A stretch of DNA of 64,000 nucleotides from Streptomyces sp. SJL17-4 (GCF_036826855.1 NZ_CP104578.1:4437501-4501500); one strand, 5' to 3'. Shown: positions 32,690 to 41,311, numbered from the stretch's first letter. The notes: a model not told the origin generated them from the letters alone. A program made the numbers and translations.

Positions 32690-34475
32690 GAATCACACCT
32701 TCGTAGTCGCCGACGATCACCTTGGCCTGGTTGTTCAGACTGAGGGTGCCCTCGTCCCAGTAGCCGCTGTGGCCGTGGGTGTCCGTCTTCATGACGTTGC
32801 CCCCGAACTCGGGGTCCGTCGGCACGACCCAGCCCTCACCGAGCCCCACGAGGCTGCCCCCGAGCGGGACGTTGTCCCCCTCGGCGCCCATGGCCCACAT
32901 GTGCTCGCCCGAGATGCCGAGGTCCGCCGCGTGGTCCGCCTGCATGCCGGGGCTTCCGGCGACGACGATGTCGTCGGCGATCGGGCCGTCGAAGATCCGG
33001 CCGGCCTTCGCGGCCTCGCCGATCAGCGTGGACCCGTAGCTGTGGCCGACGAGCGTGGTGTGTCCGCTGGAGCCGCTCGCCGTCTCGTGCGCGGCCCGGG
33101 TGCCCTCCATGAACGTGTGGAGGGTCGGGGCGCCCTTCTCGGCGTACTGGTTGCGGGCCGCCTCGGGGAAGGCGTCTCCCTTGTCGGTCGGGTAGGCCGA
33201 GCGCGGGGCGTCGTAGTCGAACCACATGATGGTCGATACGTCGGCCCCCTGCCGGCTGGAAGCCGTCCACAGCCTGTTGGCCCGTTCCAGGTCGCCCCCG
33301 ATGCCCCCGATCTCCGTCCCCGTCCCCGGGACGTAGACGGCGGTGTGGTCGGCCGTGTCCGGATTCCCGTTGGCGAGGATGATCCGGCCGTCGCCGTTGT
33401 TGGTGCGCGGATCGAAGCCGAGGAGGTACGCCTCGGGCAGACCGTCCTTGCCCGTGGCGTCGAAGCGGCTCTGGACGGCGTCGATGCCGTTCTTGATCCG
33501 CTCCAGCTCCGGTTTCCGGTCGCCGTACTTGTCCTGCCACTCCCGGTACGCGGGGTTCGTGATCACGGCGGGATAGGAGCCGCTGGGGTTGGGGAGGTAC
33601 TGCTGCGGCGGCTTGGGGATCGCGTTGAGCTCCAGCTGCGTCTGGGCGCGGGTCTCCGCGAGCACCATCCGGTTGGCGTCGTCGCGGACCGTGGCGGGCA
33701 GGCCGTCCAGTGCCCCGACCGAGGCCGGGTACAGCGTGGCGTACTCGTCGCGCTGTTCCTGGGTGAGCGACTTCCACCACTCGGCGTTGTCCTGCGGGGA
33801 CTTGCCCTTCGGGATCTTGTCGTCGTCGGCGTACGTGCCGGCGGCCTGCTGGAGGGCCTTGGTGTCGGCGGCGGCGTCGGCGAGGTCCGCGTCGCTGACC
33901 TCCAGGCCGGGGTCGGCCTTGAGCCTGCGCAGGGCGGCGGCGTAACGGCTGTCGATCTCGGCGGCCTCGCGGACGGCGTCGCCGATGCGCTGCGCGATGT
34001 CCTCGGCCTTGCCCTTGTTGGCGTCGGCGCTGCCGACCCCCTCGCCCTTGCCGGGCGCGAGCGGGACGGGGGCGCCGTGCTCGGCGGTGTTGTTGCCGGG
34101 GGCGAGGACGAGGGAATCGGTCGGGTAGTCCACCGAACCGTCGGGCTTCACCGTGAACTTGAGGTTCTCGGCGTCCTCAAGGGCCTGCTTCAGCTTCTTC
34201 TGCGGGGCGGCGAGTTCGGTGGCGAGGCCGTTGAGCGCCGTACGGACCAGTCCGCACTCGGTGTGCAGGTACTGGTAGTTGTGGGAGAGCTGCTGGACGT
34301 CCGCTGAGGCGCGTTCGGCTGCCTCACCCTTCTGCGTGGCGTGGATCTTGGCGAACATGCCGTTGTCGACACGGTCCTTGTCGGCGTTGGAGCGGGAGGA
34401 GATCTTCCCCCAGCCGTCCGCGGCGTCCGTGTACTCGTTCAGCTTCACGTCGCGCAGCTGCTGCCAGGTGGGCAT
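32682..34475 (-). CDS. Alpha/beta hydrolase (DUF1023-like) with helical WXG-type N-terminal region
   Basis: 597 residues from the ATG at 34475. Residues ~1-100 are helical, start MPTWQQLRDVKLNEYTDAAD, and look like the export region of type VII effectors. A spacer follows. From ~330 a DUF1023-type alpha/beta hydrolase domain has the nucleophile Ser in LVGHSYGSTLIGEAA, an acid region VVAGSPGMQADHAADLG and a C-terminal His in DTHGHSGYWDEGT. DUF1023 enzymes in actinobacteria are presumed esterases or lipases. No signal peptide, which fits T7SS export. It begins 5 bp after the small helical gene's stop. Confidence 0.88.
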   Translation of the reverse strand: MPTWQQLRDVKLNEYTDAADGWGKISSRSNADKDRVDNGMFAKIHATQKGEAAERASADVQQLSHNYQYLHTECGLVRTALNGLATELAAPQKKLKQALEDAENLKFTVKPDGSVDYPTDSLVLAPGNNTAEHGAPVPLAPGKGEGVGSADANKGKAEDIAQRIGDAVREAAEIDSRYAAALRRLKADPGLEVSDADLADAAADTKALQQAAGTYADDDKIPKGKSPQDNAEWWKSLTQEQRDEYATLYPASVGALDGLPATVRDDANRMVLAETRAQTQLELNAIPKPPQQYLPNPSGSYPAVITNPAYREWQDKYGDRKPELERIKNGIDAVQSRFDATGKDGLPEAYLLGFDPRTNNGDGRIILANGNPDTADHTAVYVPGTGTEIGGIGGDLERANRLWTASSRQGADVSTIMWFDYDAPRSAYPTDKGDAFPEAARNQYAEKGAPTLHTFMEGTRAAHETASGSSGHTTLVGHSYGSTLIGEAAKAGRIFDGPIADDIVVAGSPGMQADHAADLGISGEHMWAMGAEGDNVPLGGSLVGLGEGWVVPTDPEFGGNVMKTDTHGHSGYWDEGTLSLNNQAKVIVGDYEGVILE

Positions 34476-34480
34476 CCGGG

Positions 34481-34936
34481 TCAGCCCTCCTTCGTCCGAG
34501 CCGGGGCGGGCGCCCCGGCGGCGATGCGCCGCTGGGTGTCGGCCTCGCGCTCGCCGAAGTCGCGGCCCGCGCTCTTGAGGGCACCCTCCAGGCGTCCGCA
34601 CTCGTCGCGCACGGAGGTGAGGCGGGCCTTCCAGGTGCCGAGGATCTCGGTGAGCGCAGCGGAGGAGTCGAATCCGGCCGTTCCGTCTGCAACGCCCTCG
34701 TTGCCCCGCTCCAGGTCGGTCAGCGAGGTGCCGGTGGAGACGCGCAGCTCGCCCGAGGCGTTGCCCGCCTGGTGCCAGGGGCCGACATCGGCCTTGAGGT
34801 CGGTGCCGCCGCTGCCGTTCGCGCCACCGCCGTCCCCGGCCGTGGTGCCCGCGAGTGTCATCGCGGCCGGGCGCTCGGACGGGCCGGATGGCGCGGTGTC
34901 CTCGAAGAGCCCTTGCCAGCGTGCGTTCAGCGTCAT
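34481..34936 (-). CDS. WXG100-like small helical protein, first gene of hydrolase operon
   Basis: 151 residues from the ATG at 34936. The first ~70 residues are Gly/Ala/Thr-rich. The C-terminal half is helical (LTEILGTWKARLTSVRDECG, LEGALKSAGRDFGEREADTQ), of the size and position of WXG100-like partners, though no clean W-x-G is visible. It heads a three-gene operon with the alpha/beta hydrolase and the lipoprotein, and is probably a co-secreted partner or chaperone. Confidence 0.7.
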   Translation of the reverse strand: MTLNARWQGLFEDTAPSGPSERPAAMTLAGTTAGDGGGANGSGGTDLKADVGPWHQAGNASGELRVSTGTSLTDLERGNEGVADGTAGFDSSAALTEILGTWKARLTSVRDECGRLEGALKSAGRDFGEREADTQRRIAAGAPAPARTKEG

Positions 34937-35065
34937 TCCCGCCCCCGTGTCACAGCCCTGTGTATGACAGTCAGATTGCTGGTGCGAACTTAGCAAGGGA
35001 TCCCGGGGCGTGAGAAGAATCGGATGGGCGGCCCCGCCGGGTCGCCCGGTCGATAGGCTGGCCCC

Positions 35066-35557
35066 ATGTACGGCTACGAGCAGAATCCGGGTGCCCAGCA
35101 GCAGTACGCCCCGCCGCAGCAGGGCGGGATGCAGGCCGGCATGCAGGGCGGCATGCAGGGCGGGTACGGGCAGCAGCCCCCGCTCTACCCGGAGCCCTCG
35201 CCGCCCTCCCTCGCCGACGCGGTCCGCGCCTTCACCACGGGCACGCTCGCGCCCGAGGACTTCCAGCAGATCTTCGCGACCTCCAAGGTCTACTGCCCGC
35301 GCGGCGACAACCCCGGCTTCCTCGCCCTGCACAACACCCAGCAGCCGGTCATCCCGATGTTCACCTCGCTCAAGGAGCTGCGGCGGTACGCGGGCAAGGA
35401 GTCGAAGTACTTCGTGATCACCGGCGCCGAGGTGATCGACCTGCTGCCGACCGGCTACGGCTTCGTCCTCGACATGGAGGGCGACCACCGGATGGTCTTC
35501 GACGCGAAGGCCGTGGAGCAGATGGTCGACTTCGCGATGCGGCGGATGTACGGCTGA
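35066..35557 (+). CDS. SseB family protein
   Basis: 163 residues. A Gln/Gly/Met/Pro-rich N-terminal stretch (QQGGMQAGMQGGMQGGYGQQ) precedes an SseB domain (~45-160): ARNxGF-type start CPRGDNPGFLALHNTQQPVI, FTSLKELRRYAG, and TGYGFVLDMEGDHRMVFD. SseB proteins are small cytoplasmic factors; in polymorphic-toxin or secretion loci they often act as accessory or chaperone-like proteins. A -10-like TAGGCT at 35054-35059 lies 6 nt before the ATG with no ribosome site, so the mRNA is probably leaderless. It is divergent from the WXG-hydrolase operon. Confidence 0.88.
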   Translation: MYGYEQNPGAQQQYAPPQQGGMQAGMQGGMQGGYGQQPPLYPEPSPPSLADAVRAFTTGTLAPEDFQQIFATSKVYCPRGDNPGFLALHNTQQPVIPMFTSLKELRRYAGKESKYFVITGAEVIDLLPTGYGFVLDMEGDHRMVFDAKAVEQMVDFAMRRMYG

Positions 35558-35585
35558 CGCAGGCTGGACTCACGACGTGGGAGAG

Positions 35586-35611
35586 CGCCCGGGAGGAATT
35601 CCTCCCGGGCG
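35586..35611. terminator. Perfect palindromic terminator after the SseB gene
   Basis: The 26 bp 35586-35611 are a perfect palindrome (13-bp arms CGCCCGGGAGGAA / TTCCTCCCGGGCG, no spacer), 28 bp past the stop codon. Confidence 0.85.
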
Positions 35612-35633
35612 TTCCGCGTTCTGGGTGGCAAGA

Positions 35634-35649
35634 AGTTCATCGTTCAACT
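35634..35649. promoter_or_regulatory. Candidate operator upstream of the pirin gene
   Basis: AGTTCATCGTTCAACT combines outer inverted arms AGTT/AACT with a direct repeat of GTTCA. It sits 46 bp before the pirin ATG in an otherwise AT-richer stretch. Pirin genes are often controlled by MarR/HxlR-type regulators that bind such TTGAA-type dyads. The link is inference. Confidence 0.35.
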
Positions 35650-35695
35650 AAAGTGGACGTACAAGGTCGGAGAAGGCCGCTCTAGGAGGTCCGTC

Positions 35696-36658
35696 ATGCC
35701 CGCAGTGACTGTCGAGAACCCGCTCACCCTGCCGCGCGTGGCCGCCCAGGCCGACGCCACTCCGCGCCCGGTACTCGCCGTGACCACGGCCCCCACGGGC
35801 TTCGAGGGCGAGGGCTTCCCGGTCCGCCGCGCCTTCGCGGGGATCAACTACCAGTACCTCGACCCGTTCATCATGATGGACCAGATGGGTGAGGTGGAGT
35901 ACGCGCCCGGAGAGCCCAAGGGCACGCCCTGGCACCCCCACCGCGGCTTCGAGACCGTCACCTACATCATCGACGGGACCTTCGACCACCAGGACTCCCA
36001 GGGCGGCGGCGGCACCATCACCAACGGCGACACGCAGTGGATGACGGCCGGCTCCGGCCTCCTCCACATCGAGGCGCCGCCGGAGTCCCTCGTCGTCAGC
36101 GGCGGCCTCTTCCACGGCCTCCAGCTGTGGGTGAATCTGCCCGCCTCCGACAAGATGATGGCCCCCCGCTACCAGGACATCCGCGGCGGCCAGGTCCAGC
36201 TGCTCACCTCCCCCGACGGCGGCGCGCTGCTCCGCGTCATCGCGGGCGAGCTCGACGGCCACGACGGGCCGGGCATCACCCACACCCCGATCACGATGAT
36301 CCACGCGACCCTGCGGCCGGGCGCCGAGATCACCCTGCCGTGGCGCGAGGACTTCAACGGCCTCGCGTACGTCATGGCGGGCCGCGGCAGCGTGGGCGCG
36401 GAGCGGCGCCCGGTCCACATGGGCCAGACCGCCGTCTTCGGCAAGGGCGGCTCGCTGACCGTCCGCGCCGACGAGAAGCAGGACGGGAACACCCCCGACC
36501 TGGAGGTCGTGCTCCTCGGCGGACAGCCGATCCGTGAGCCGATGGCCCACTACGGCCCGTTCGTCATGAACACCCAGGCCGAACTCCGCCAGGCCTTCGA
36601 GGACTTCCAGGCGGGCCGCCTCGGAACGATCCCGGCGGTCCACGGCATGGGCGAGTAG
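35696..36658 (+). CDS. Pirin family protein (bicupin)
   Basis: 320 residues. The N-terminal cupin has the iron-site residues in TPWHPHRGFETVTYIIDG and the following GDTQWMTAGSGLLHIEAPP. The C-terminal cupin follows (ITLPWREDFNGLAYVMAGRG). Bacterial pirins include quercetin dioxygenases and redox-linked regulators of pyruvate metabolism; which applies here is unknown. GGAGGT stands 7 nt before the ATG. A 15-bp hairpin terminates the gene. Confidence 0.93.
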   Translation: MPAVTVENPLTLPRVAAQADATPRPVLAVTTAPTGFEGEGFPVRRAFAGINYQYLDPFIMMDQMGEVEYAPGEPKGTPWHPHRGFETVTYIIDGTFDHQDSQGGGGTITNGDTQWMTAGSGLLHIEAPPESLVVSGGLFHGLQLWVNLPASDKMMAPRYQDIRGGQVQLLTSPDGGALLRVIAGELDGHDGPGITHTPITMIHATLRPGAEITLPWREDFNGLAYVMAGRGSVGAERRPVHMGQTAVFGKGGSLTVRADEKQDGNTPDLEVVLLGGQPIREPMAHYGPFVMNTQAELRQAFEDFQAGRLGTIPAVHGMGE

Positions 36659-36683
36659 GAACGGGTAGGAACGGCAGGACTCG

Positions 36684-36716
36684 GTACGGGGTCGGGCGGC
36701 GCGCCCGGCCCCGTAC
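36684..36716 (+). terminator. Terminator hairpin after pirin
   Basis: Fifteen-base arms GTACGGGGTCGGGCG (36684-36698) and CGCCCGGCCCCGTAC (36702-36716) pair fully with one G-U, around a 3-nt loop. Confidence 0.8.
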
Positions 36717-36830
36717 GCGCGCGTGTGGGGCCGTATGGGATGGACCTTCCGCCCATACGCGCGCGTGTGGGGCCGTATGGGATGGACCTTCCGCCCGTAC
36801 GCGCGCGTGGACGTCCGTACGGGACGGAGT
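36712..36830. repeat. 42-bp tandem repeat, about 2.5 to 3 copies
   Basis: Units begin at 36712, 36754 and 36796. The first two differ by one base at the start (CGTACGCGCGCGTG versus CATACGCGCGCGTG). The third matches for 14 bp and then diverges. The repeat fills the gap between pirin and the AI-2E-type gene and overlaps the terminator arm. Confidence 0.9.
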
Positions 36831-36904
36831 GTCGCTGACGCCCCGTCACCCGTACGGCCGGTCCGGGCGCGACGACACGCCGGAGTGCGTGGTCCGGTGG
36901 TCGG

Positions 36905-38008
36905 GTGCAGACGCCGTCCCCGCTCCTTCCCGAACCCGCACGCCGGGTCGCCGCCTGGTGCGTCGTCCTGCTCCTCGCCGCCGGAGTCGCCGCCGTCGGC
37001 ATCTGGCTGTGCGTCGTCTTCGAGACGGTCGTCACCCCCGTCCTGCTCGCGATCCTCGGCACCGCCCTCCTCGGACCCCTCTACCGCCGCCTGCTCCTCA
37101 TGAAGGTCCGGAGGTCGGCCGCCGCCGCGCTCACCGTCGTCGCCGTCCTCGCGGTCGTCGGCGGAGCCACGTACATCGTCGTCGCCGCGCTCATCGAGAC
37201 CGGCGACCAGATCGTCGCCTCGCTCCGGCAGGCCGCCACCGACATCGCCGAGCACCTCGGACCGGCCGGAACCTCCCTCGACGACCTCGCCAAGAACGCC
37301 GAGGGCCTCCTGAAGCAGTTCGGCGGAACGGCCGCGTCGGGCGTGCTCACAGGTCTCAGCGTCGTCGGCGGAATGCTCGCCACCGCCGCCCTCTCCCTGG
37401 TCCTGATCTTCTTCTTCCTGCGGGACTCGGACCGGGCCGCCGGCGCCCTGCGCGCCCTCGTCCCCCGCACCACCGGCGACCTCGTCGAGGCCATGGCACG
37501 CCGCGCGTTCGAGGCCGTCGAGGGCTTCATGCGCGGGACGACCTTCGTGGCCCTCGTCGACGCGATCCTCATCGGCCTCGGCCTGGTCGTCCTCGACGTG
37601 CCCGGCGCGGTGGGGCTCGCCGCGCTCGTCTTCGTCACCGCCTACATCCCGTACCTCGGCGCCTTCCTCTCCGGTGCGATCGCCGTCCTCGTCGCGCTCG
37701 CGGACCGGGGCTTCGCCATCGCGCTGTGGGTGCTCGGCATCGTCCTGGCCGTCCAGATGATCGAGGGCTACCTGCTCCAGCCGATGGTGCAGAGCCGGAC
37801 CGTGCAGATGCACCCGGCCGCGGTGATGCTGGCGATCACGGCCGGGGCGTCGGTCGCCGGCATCCTGGGCATGCTGCTCGCCGTACCGCTGACGGCAGCG
37901 GCGACGGGGATCCTCGGCGAACTGCGGACGCGGTACGGGAAGCCGGACACGCCGAACACACCGGACACGCCGGACGCGCCGGACACGCCGGACACGGCTG
38001 GAGCCTGA
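36905..38008 (+). CDS. AI-2E family transporter-like membrane protein
   Basis: 367 residues with about seven to eight hydrophobic spans. The family pattern is seen: an N-terminal pair of spans, VAALIETGDQIVASLRQAAT in the extracytoplasmic helical loop, SLVLIFFFLRDSDR, GTTFVALVDAILIGLGLV, and the C-terminal VQMIEGYLLQPMVQSRTVQMH. The C-terminal tail is a short repeat (PNTPDTPDAPDTPDT). Members include Na+/H+ antiporters and exporters, and the substrate is unknown. The GTG start lacks a ribosome site. It is convergent with the MBL-fold gene (19-bp gap). Confidence 0.88.
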   Translation: MQTPSPLLPEPARRVAAWCVVLLLAAGVAAVGIWLCVVFETVVTPVLLAILGTALLGPLYRRLLLMKVRRSAAAALTVVAVLAVVGGATYIVVAALIETGDQIVASLRQAATDIAEHLGPAGTSLDDLAKNAEGLLKQFGGTAASGVLTGLSVVGGMLATAALSLVLIFFFLRDSDRAAGALRALVPRTTGDLVEAMARRAFEAVEGFMRGTTFVALVDAILIGLGLVVLDVPGAVGLAALVFVTAYIPYLGAFLSGAIAVLVALADRGFAIALWVLGIVLAVQMIEGYLLQPMVQSRTVQMHPAAVMLAITAGASVAGILGMLLAVPLTAAATGILGELRTRYGKPDTPNTPDTPDAPDTPDTAGA

Positions 38009-38027
38009 GGCCGCGCGCCGCTCACTC

Positions 38028-38846
38028 TCAGGTCGCCGTGGGCAGGCCGCCCGGCTCGAAGGAGGCGAGCATCTGCTCCAGGGCCGCCTGGTCGGGACCG
38101 ACGAACGGGTCCACGTCCGGGGCCATCGAGATCGTGTCGATCATCGACGCCGTCATCCGGACCGCGGGCGGCAGATGCGTGGACAGCACGATCTCCGGGG
38201 CCATCTCCCGCAGCGGATCGATCGTCGCCCGGTACTTGGCCGGGTCCACGATGTGCACCCACGGGCTGTCCACACTCGCCCACAGCAGTTGGGTCTGCCG
38301 CAGCTCCTCGGGCTTGAGGTCGTTGGCGTGCCCGCTCTCCGCGAGCTCGGCGGTCGGCATGGGCCCGCCGAAGCAGTCGGAGCTGAAGCAGATCCGGGTC
38401 TTCTCGTCGTAGAAGCCGACCGTGGCGGGGTTGTCGAACAGCGGGGGCCGGAAGGCGCGCAGCATGCGGTCGCCGACGTCGAGGGACTGGCCGGGGTTGA
38501 GGAAGTAGACGCGGTCCATCGGCAGCGGGCGCTCCGTGGTCATGATCCCCGCGCCGATGAAGGTCGTGACGACCTTCGCCCGGGGCGCGGCCACGAGCAG
38601 GTCGAAGAGGCCGCCGGTGTGGTCGCGGTCGGGGTGGGTGAGCCAGATCCACAGGACGTCGGCGGGGTCGATGACCGAGCCGAGCGTGTTGATGAAGTTC
38701 CGGTCGGCCAGGGAGAGCCCCGTGTCGACGACGACGGGTTCGGCGGCGGTGAGGACGTACGCGTTGGCGGGGATGTGCCCGATGCCGGGTGCTTCGAGGC
38801 TGTCGGCCAGCACGGTGGTGTCGCTGCCGACCTTGTGGGTGTCCAT
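38028..38846 (-). CDS. Metallo-beta-lactamase-fold oxygen-binding (flavodiiron-type) protein
   Basis: 272 residues from the ATG at 38846 with GGAG 8 nt upstream. An MBL fold with the metal motif THPDRDHTGG and partner residues in SSDCFGGPMP and VLSTHLPP. The initial NAYVLTAAEPVVVDTGLS pattern and the H-x-D-x-D-H motif resemble the ODP/FprA-like oxygen-binding diiron subgroup, here without a flavodoxin domain. Role unknown; oxidative or nitrosative stress is possible. Immediately upstream lies a five-unit tandem repeat. Confidence 0.85.
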   Translation of the reverse strand: MDTHKVGSDTTVLADSLEAPGIGHIPANAYVLTAAEPVVVDTGLSLADRNFINTLGSVIDPADVLWIWLTHPDRDHTGGLFDLLVAAPRAKVVTTFIGAGIMTTERPLPMDRVYFLNPGQSLDVGDRMLRAFRPPLFDNPATVGFYDEKTRICFSSDCFGGPMPTAELAESGHANDLKPEELRQTQLLWASVDSPWVHIVDPAKYRATIDPLREMAPEIVLSTHLPPAVRMTASMIDTISMAPDVDPFVGPDQAALEQMLASFEPGGLPTAT

Positions 38847-38856
38847 GGCGTGCTCC

Positions 38857-38926
38857 GTGGTCCCCCCGACGTGGTCCCCCCGACGTGGGTCCCCCCGGCG
38901 TGGTCCCCCCGACATGGGTCCCCCGG
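38857..38926. repeat. Five tandem copies of a 13- to 15-bp C-rich repeat before the MBL-fold gene
   Basis: Units GTGGTCCCCCCGAC at 38857, 38871 and 38900, with variants at 38885 (GTGGGTCCCCCCGGC) and 38914 (ATGGGTCCCCCGG). The array begins 10 bp upstream of the ATG and includes the ribosome-binding region on the minus strand. Confidence 0.9.
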
Positions 38927-39019
38927 ATGGCCGTACGCCACCAGTCTGCCCCGCACCCAGGAGCCCCGCACACGGTGAGCCCGGGGTGGGCCCCGGCTGA
39001 GCCCCGCCCGCCGATCGGG

Positions 39020-41140
39020 CTACGCGCAGCAGCCCTGCCCCGAGTCCGGTTCGTTCAGCTCGAACCAGATCGCCTTGCCGTCGCCGCGCGGGTCGACGCC
39101 CCACGCGTCCGCGAGCATCTCCATCAGGACCAGGCCGCGTCCGCTCGACGCCATCTCGCCCGGGTGGCGCTTGTGCGGCAGCTCGTCGCTCCCGTCGGAG
39201 ACCTCGACGCGCAGCCGCCGGGCCTTCTCCCCGCAGGCGACCTCCGCGACGAGGAGCGCGTCGCCGTCCGTGTGGACGAGGACGTTGGTGACCATCTCGG
39301 AGACCATGAGGACCGCCGAGTCGAGCTGCTCCTCGTCCCGCCAGTCGTGCAGCAGCTGCCGTACCTGCTCGCGCGCCTCGGCGATCCTTTCCGGCTCGGC
39401 CTGCGCGATCGTCATCAGGGTGCGGCGCGGGGCCTCCGGGAGCGCGCCGGCGGGCCGGCGGGAGAGCAGCAGGACGGCGATGTCGTCCTCGCGGCGGTCG
39501 GCGAGCGGCCCGGTCGTGTAGTGGGAGCCGGGGCCGTGGACGGCCTCCACGAGCGTGTCGGCGAGCGCCTCCAGGTCCTCGCCGTCGTGGGACTCCAGGA
39601 GCGCGCGGACCCGCTCCCAGCCGGTGTCGAGGTCGTGCCCGCCGGTCTCCAGGAGGCCGTCGGTGCAGATCATCAGGGTCTCGCCGGGTTCGAGGGTGAG
39701 CCGGGTGGTGGGGTAGTCGGTGTCGGGGTCGATGCCGAGGGGGAGGCCGCCCGCGGTGGGCCTGAGGAGAACCGTTCCGTCGTTCATCCGTACCGCCGGG
39801 TCCGGATGCCCGGCCCGCGCGATGTCGACGGTCCCGCTCTCCAGGTCGACCTCCAGATAGAGGCAGGTGGCGAAGCGCGGACCGGCCTCGCCCTCCCCGT
39901 CGTCGCCGTCGGTGATCCCGTACAGGAAACGCGAGGCGCGGGAGAGGACGGCGTCCGGCCGGTGGCCCTCGGAGGCGTACGCGCGCAGGGCGATCCGCAG
40001 CTGCCCCATCAGGCCGGCGGCCCGCACGTCGTGGCCCTGGACGTCGCCGATGACGAGGGCGATGCGCCCGGCGCCGCGCCCGCCGGAGCGGGAGGTGCCG
40101 CCGGGCAGCCGGATCATGTCGTACCAGTCGCCGCCGACCTGGAGCCCGCCGCCGGTCGGCACGTACCGCGCGGCGACCTGGATGCCGGGGATGCCGGGCC
40201 CGAGGACCGGCATCATCGTCCGCTGCAGTCCGAGCGACAGTTCGCGCTCGGACTCGGCCACGCCCGCGCGTGCGAGGGCCTGGGCGAGCATCCGGGCGAC
40301 CGTCGTCAGCACCGACCGCTCGTCGGGGGTGAAGGCCACCGGGTGCTTGAAGGCCGCCATCCAGGCCCCCATCGTGCGGCCGGCGACGACCAGCGGCACG
40401 AAGGCCCAGGAACGGCGGCCGAAGCGCTGCGCGAGCGGCCAGGTCACGGGGAAGCGGCGCAGGTACTCCTCGGGGCTCGGCAGATAGATCGCCCGGCCCG
40501 TCCGCGCGACCTCCGCCGCCGGGTAGTCGGTGTCGAGCGACATCGACGAGAACGGCCCCTCGTCGCCCTCGCTGTGCCCGTGGTGGCCGATGACCGTCAG
40601 CCGGTCGCCCGCGACCCCGAAGACCGCGAGCCCGTCCGGCGAGAACCCGGGCATCGAGAGGGAGGCGGCCACCCGCAGCACCTCGGCCGTCGACCGGGCC
40701 TCCGCGAGCGCTCGTCCGGCGTCGAGGAGGAACGCCTCGCGGGACCGGCGCCAGTCACCCGTGATGGGGGTGTGCGCGGCGGTCCCCGGCACCTGCTCGG
40801 CGACCTCCTGGAGGGTGCCGACCAGCTGGTAGTCGTTCGCCTCGATGAGCGGCTTCGACCTGCTCCGTACGGTACGGATCACCCGGCCGTGCTCGTCCAT
40901 GATCCGCAGCCGCGCCTCGGCGAGCGTCCCCTCGGCGACGGCGAGGTTCACGACCCCGTCGATCTCGTTCCAGTCGACGGGATGAAAGCGCGAGCGCACG
41001 GCCGCCTCGGTGAGCCGAACGGGTTCCGTGGGCAGCCCGAGCAGCCGGGCGGCCTCGGCGTCGAGCGAGACGATCCCGGACGCGTTGTCCCAGCGCCACA
41101 GGCCGGTCGCGATCGCGGCCAGGACGTCCTCGGTGCGCAT
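39020..41140 (-). CDS. PAS-GAF-SpoIIE phosphatase-HATPase regulator (RsbU/RsbW-type)
   Basis: 706 residues. Order: PAS-like (~1-110, LWRWDNASGIVSLDAEAARL), GAF (~150-300, VARTGRAIYLPSPEEYLRRF), PP2C/SpoIIE phosphatase (~320-555, with metal Asp in GGDWYDMIRL, VIGDVQGHDVRAAGLMGQLR, and MICTDGLLETGG), and a C-terminal HATPase_c of the anti-sigma type (~575-700, VSEMVTNVLVHTDGDALL, GRGLVLMEMLADAWGV). Such Streptomyces proteins regulate anti-anti-sigma factors and antibiotic or stress responses. The fused kinase and phosphatase suggest self-contained control of one partner. It is divergent from aspS. Confidence 0.95.
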   Translation of the reverse strand: MRTEDVLAAIATGLWRWDNASGIVSLDAEAARLLGLPTEPVRLTEAAVRSRFHPVDWNEIDGVVNLAVAEGTLAEARLRIMDEHGRVIRTVRSRSKPLIEANDYQLVGTLQEVAEQVPGTAAHTPITGDWRRSREAFLLDAGRALAEARSTAEVLRVAASLSMPGFSPDGLAVFGVAGDRLTVIGHHGHSEGDEGPFSSMSLDTDYPAAEVARTGRAIYLPSPEEYLRRFPVTWPLAQRFGRRSWAFVPLVVAGRTMGAWMAAFKHPVAFTPDERSVLTTVARMLAQALARAGVAESERELSLGLQRTMMPVLGPGIPGIQVAARYVPTGGGLQVGGDWYDMIRLPGGTSRSGGRGAGRIALVIGDVQGHDVRAAGLMGQLRIALRAYASEGHRPDAVLSRASRFLYGITDGDDGEGEAGPRFATCLYLEVDLESGTVDIARAGHPDPAVRMNDGTVLLRPTAGGLPLGIDPDTDYPTTRLTLEPGETLMICTDGLLETGGHDLDTGWERVRALLESHDGEDLEALADTLVEAVHGPGSHYTTGPLADRREDDIAVLLLSRRPAGALPEAPRRTLMTIAQAEPERIAEAREQVRQLLHDWRDEEQLDSAVLMVSEMVTNVLVHTDGDALLVAEVACGEKARRLRVEVSDGSDELPHKRHPGEMASSGRGLVLMEMLADAWGVDPRGDGKAIWFELNEPDSGQGCCA

Positions 41141-41311
41141 TGCCCCACTTTATGAATATCGGACACCAGATCGCCACTGAGCGTATTCGAAAACCGATCT
41201 TGGCCCGGCCGGTACTCTGGGTGGGTCTGCCCGCGTGTCCTGTGACATCTGTGACAGGGGCCACAGGGCGGCGTCCCACGACCACAGATCCCGAAGACTG
41301 GATGAACGACG

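Noticed and set aside
36712..36830. CRISPR-like array
   Set aside because: The 42-bp units are contiguous with no spacers and no cas genes are present.
38857..38926. CRISPR or attachment site
   Set aside because: Short contiguous C-rich units without spacers, no integrase nearby.
41141..41311. T-box or other tRNA-sensing leader upstream of aspS
   Set aside because: No T-box sequence or antiterminator stem visible; the region is short and also serves the divergent phosphatase gene.
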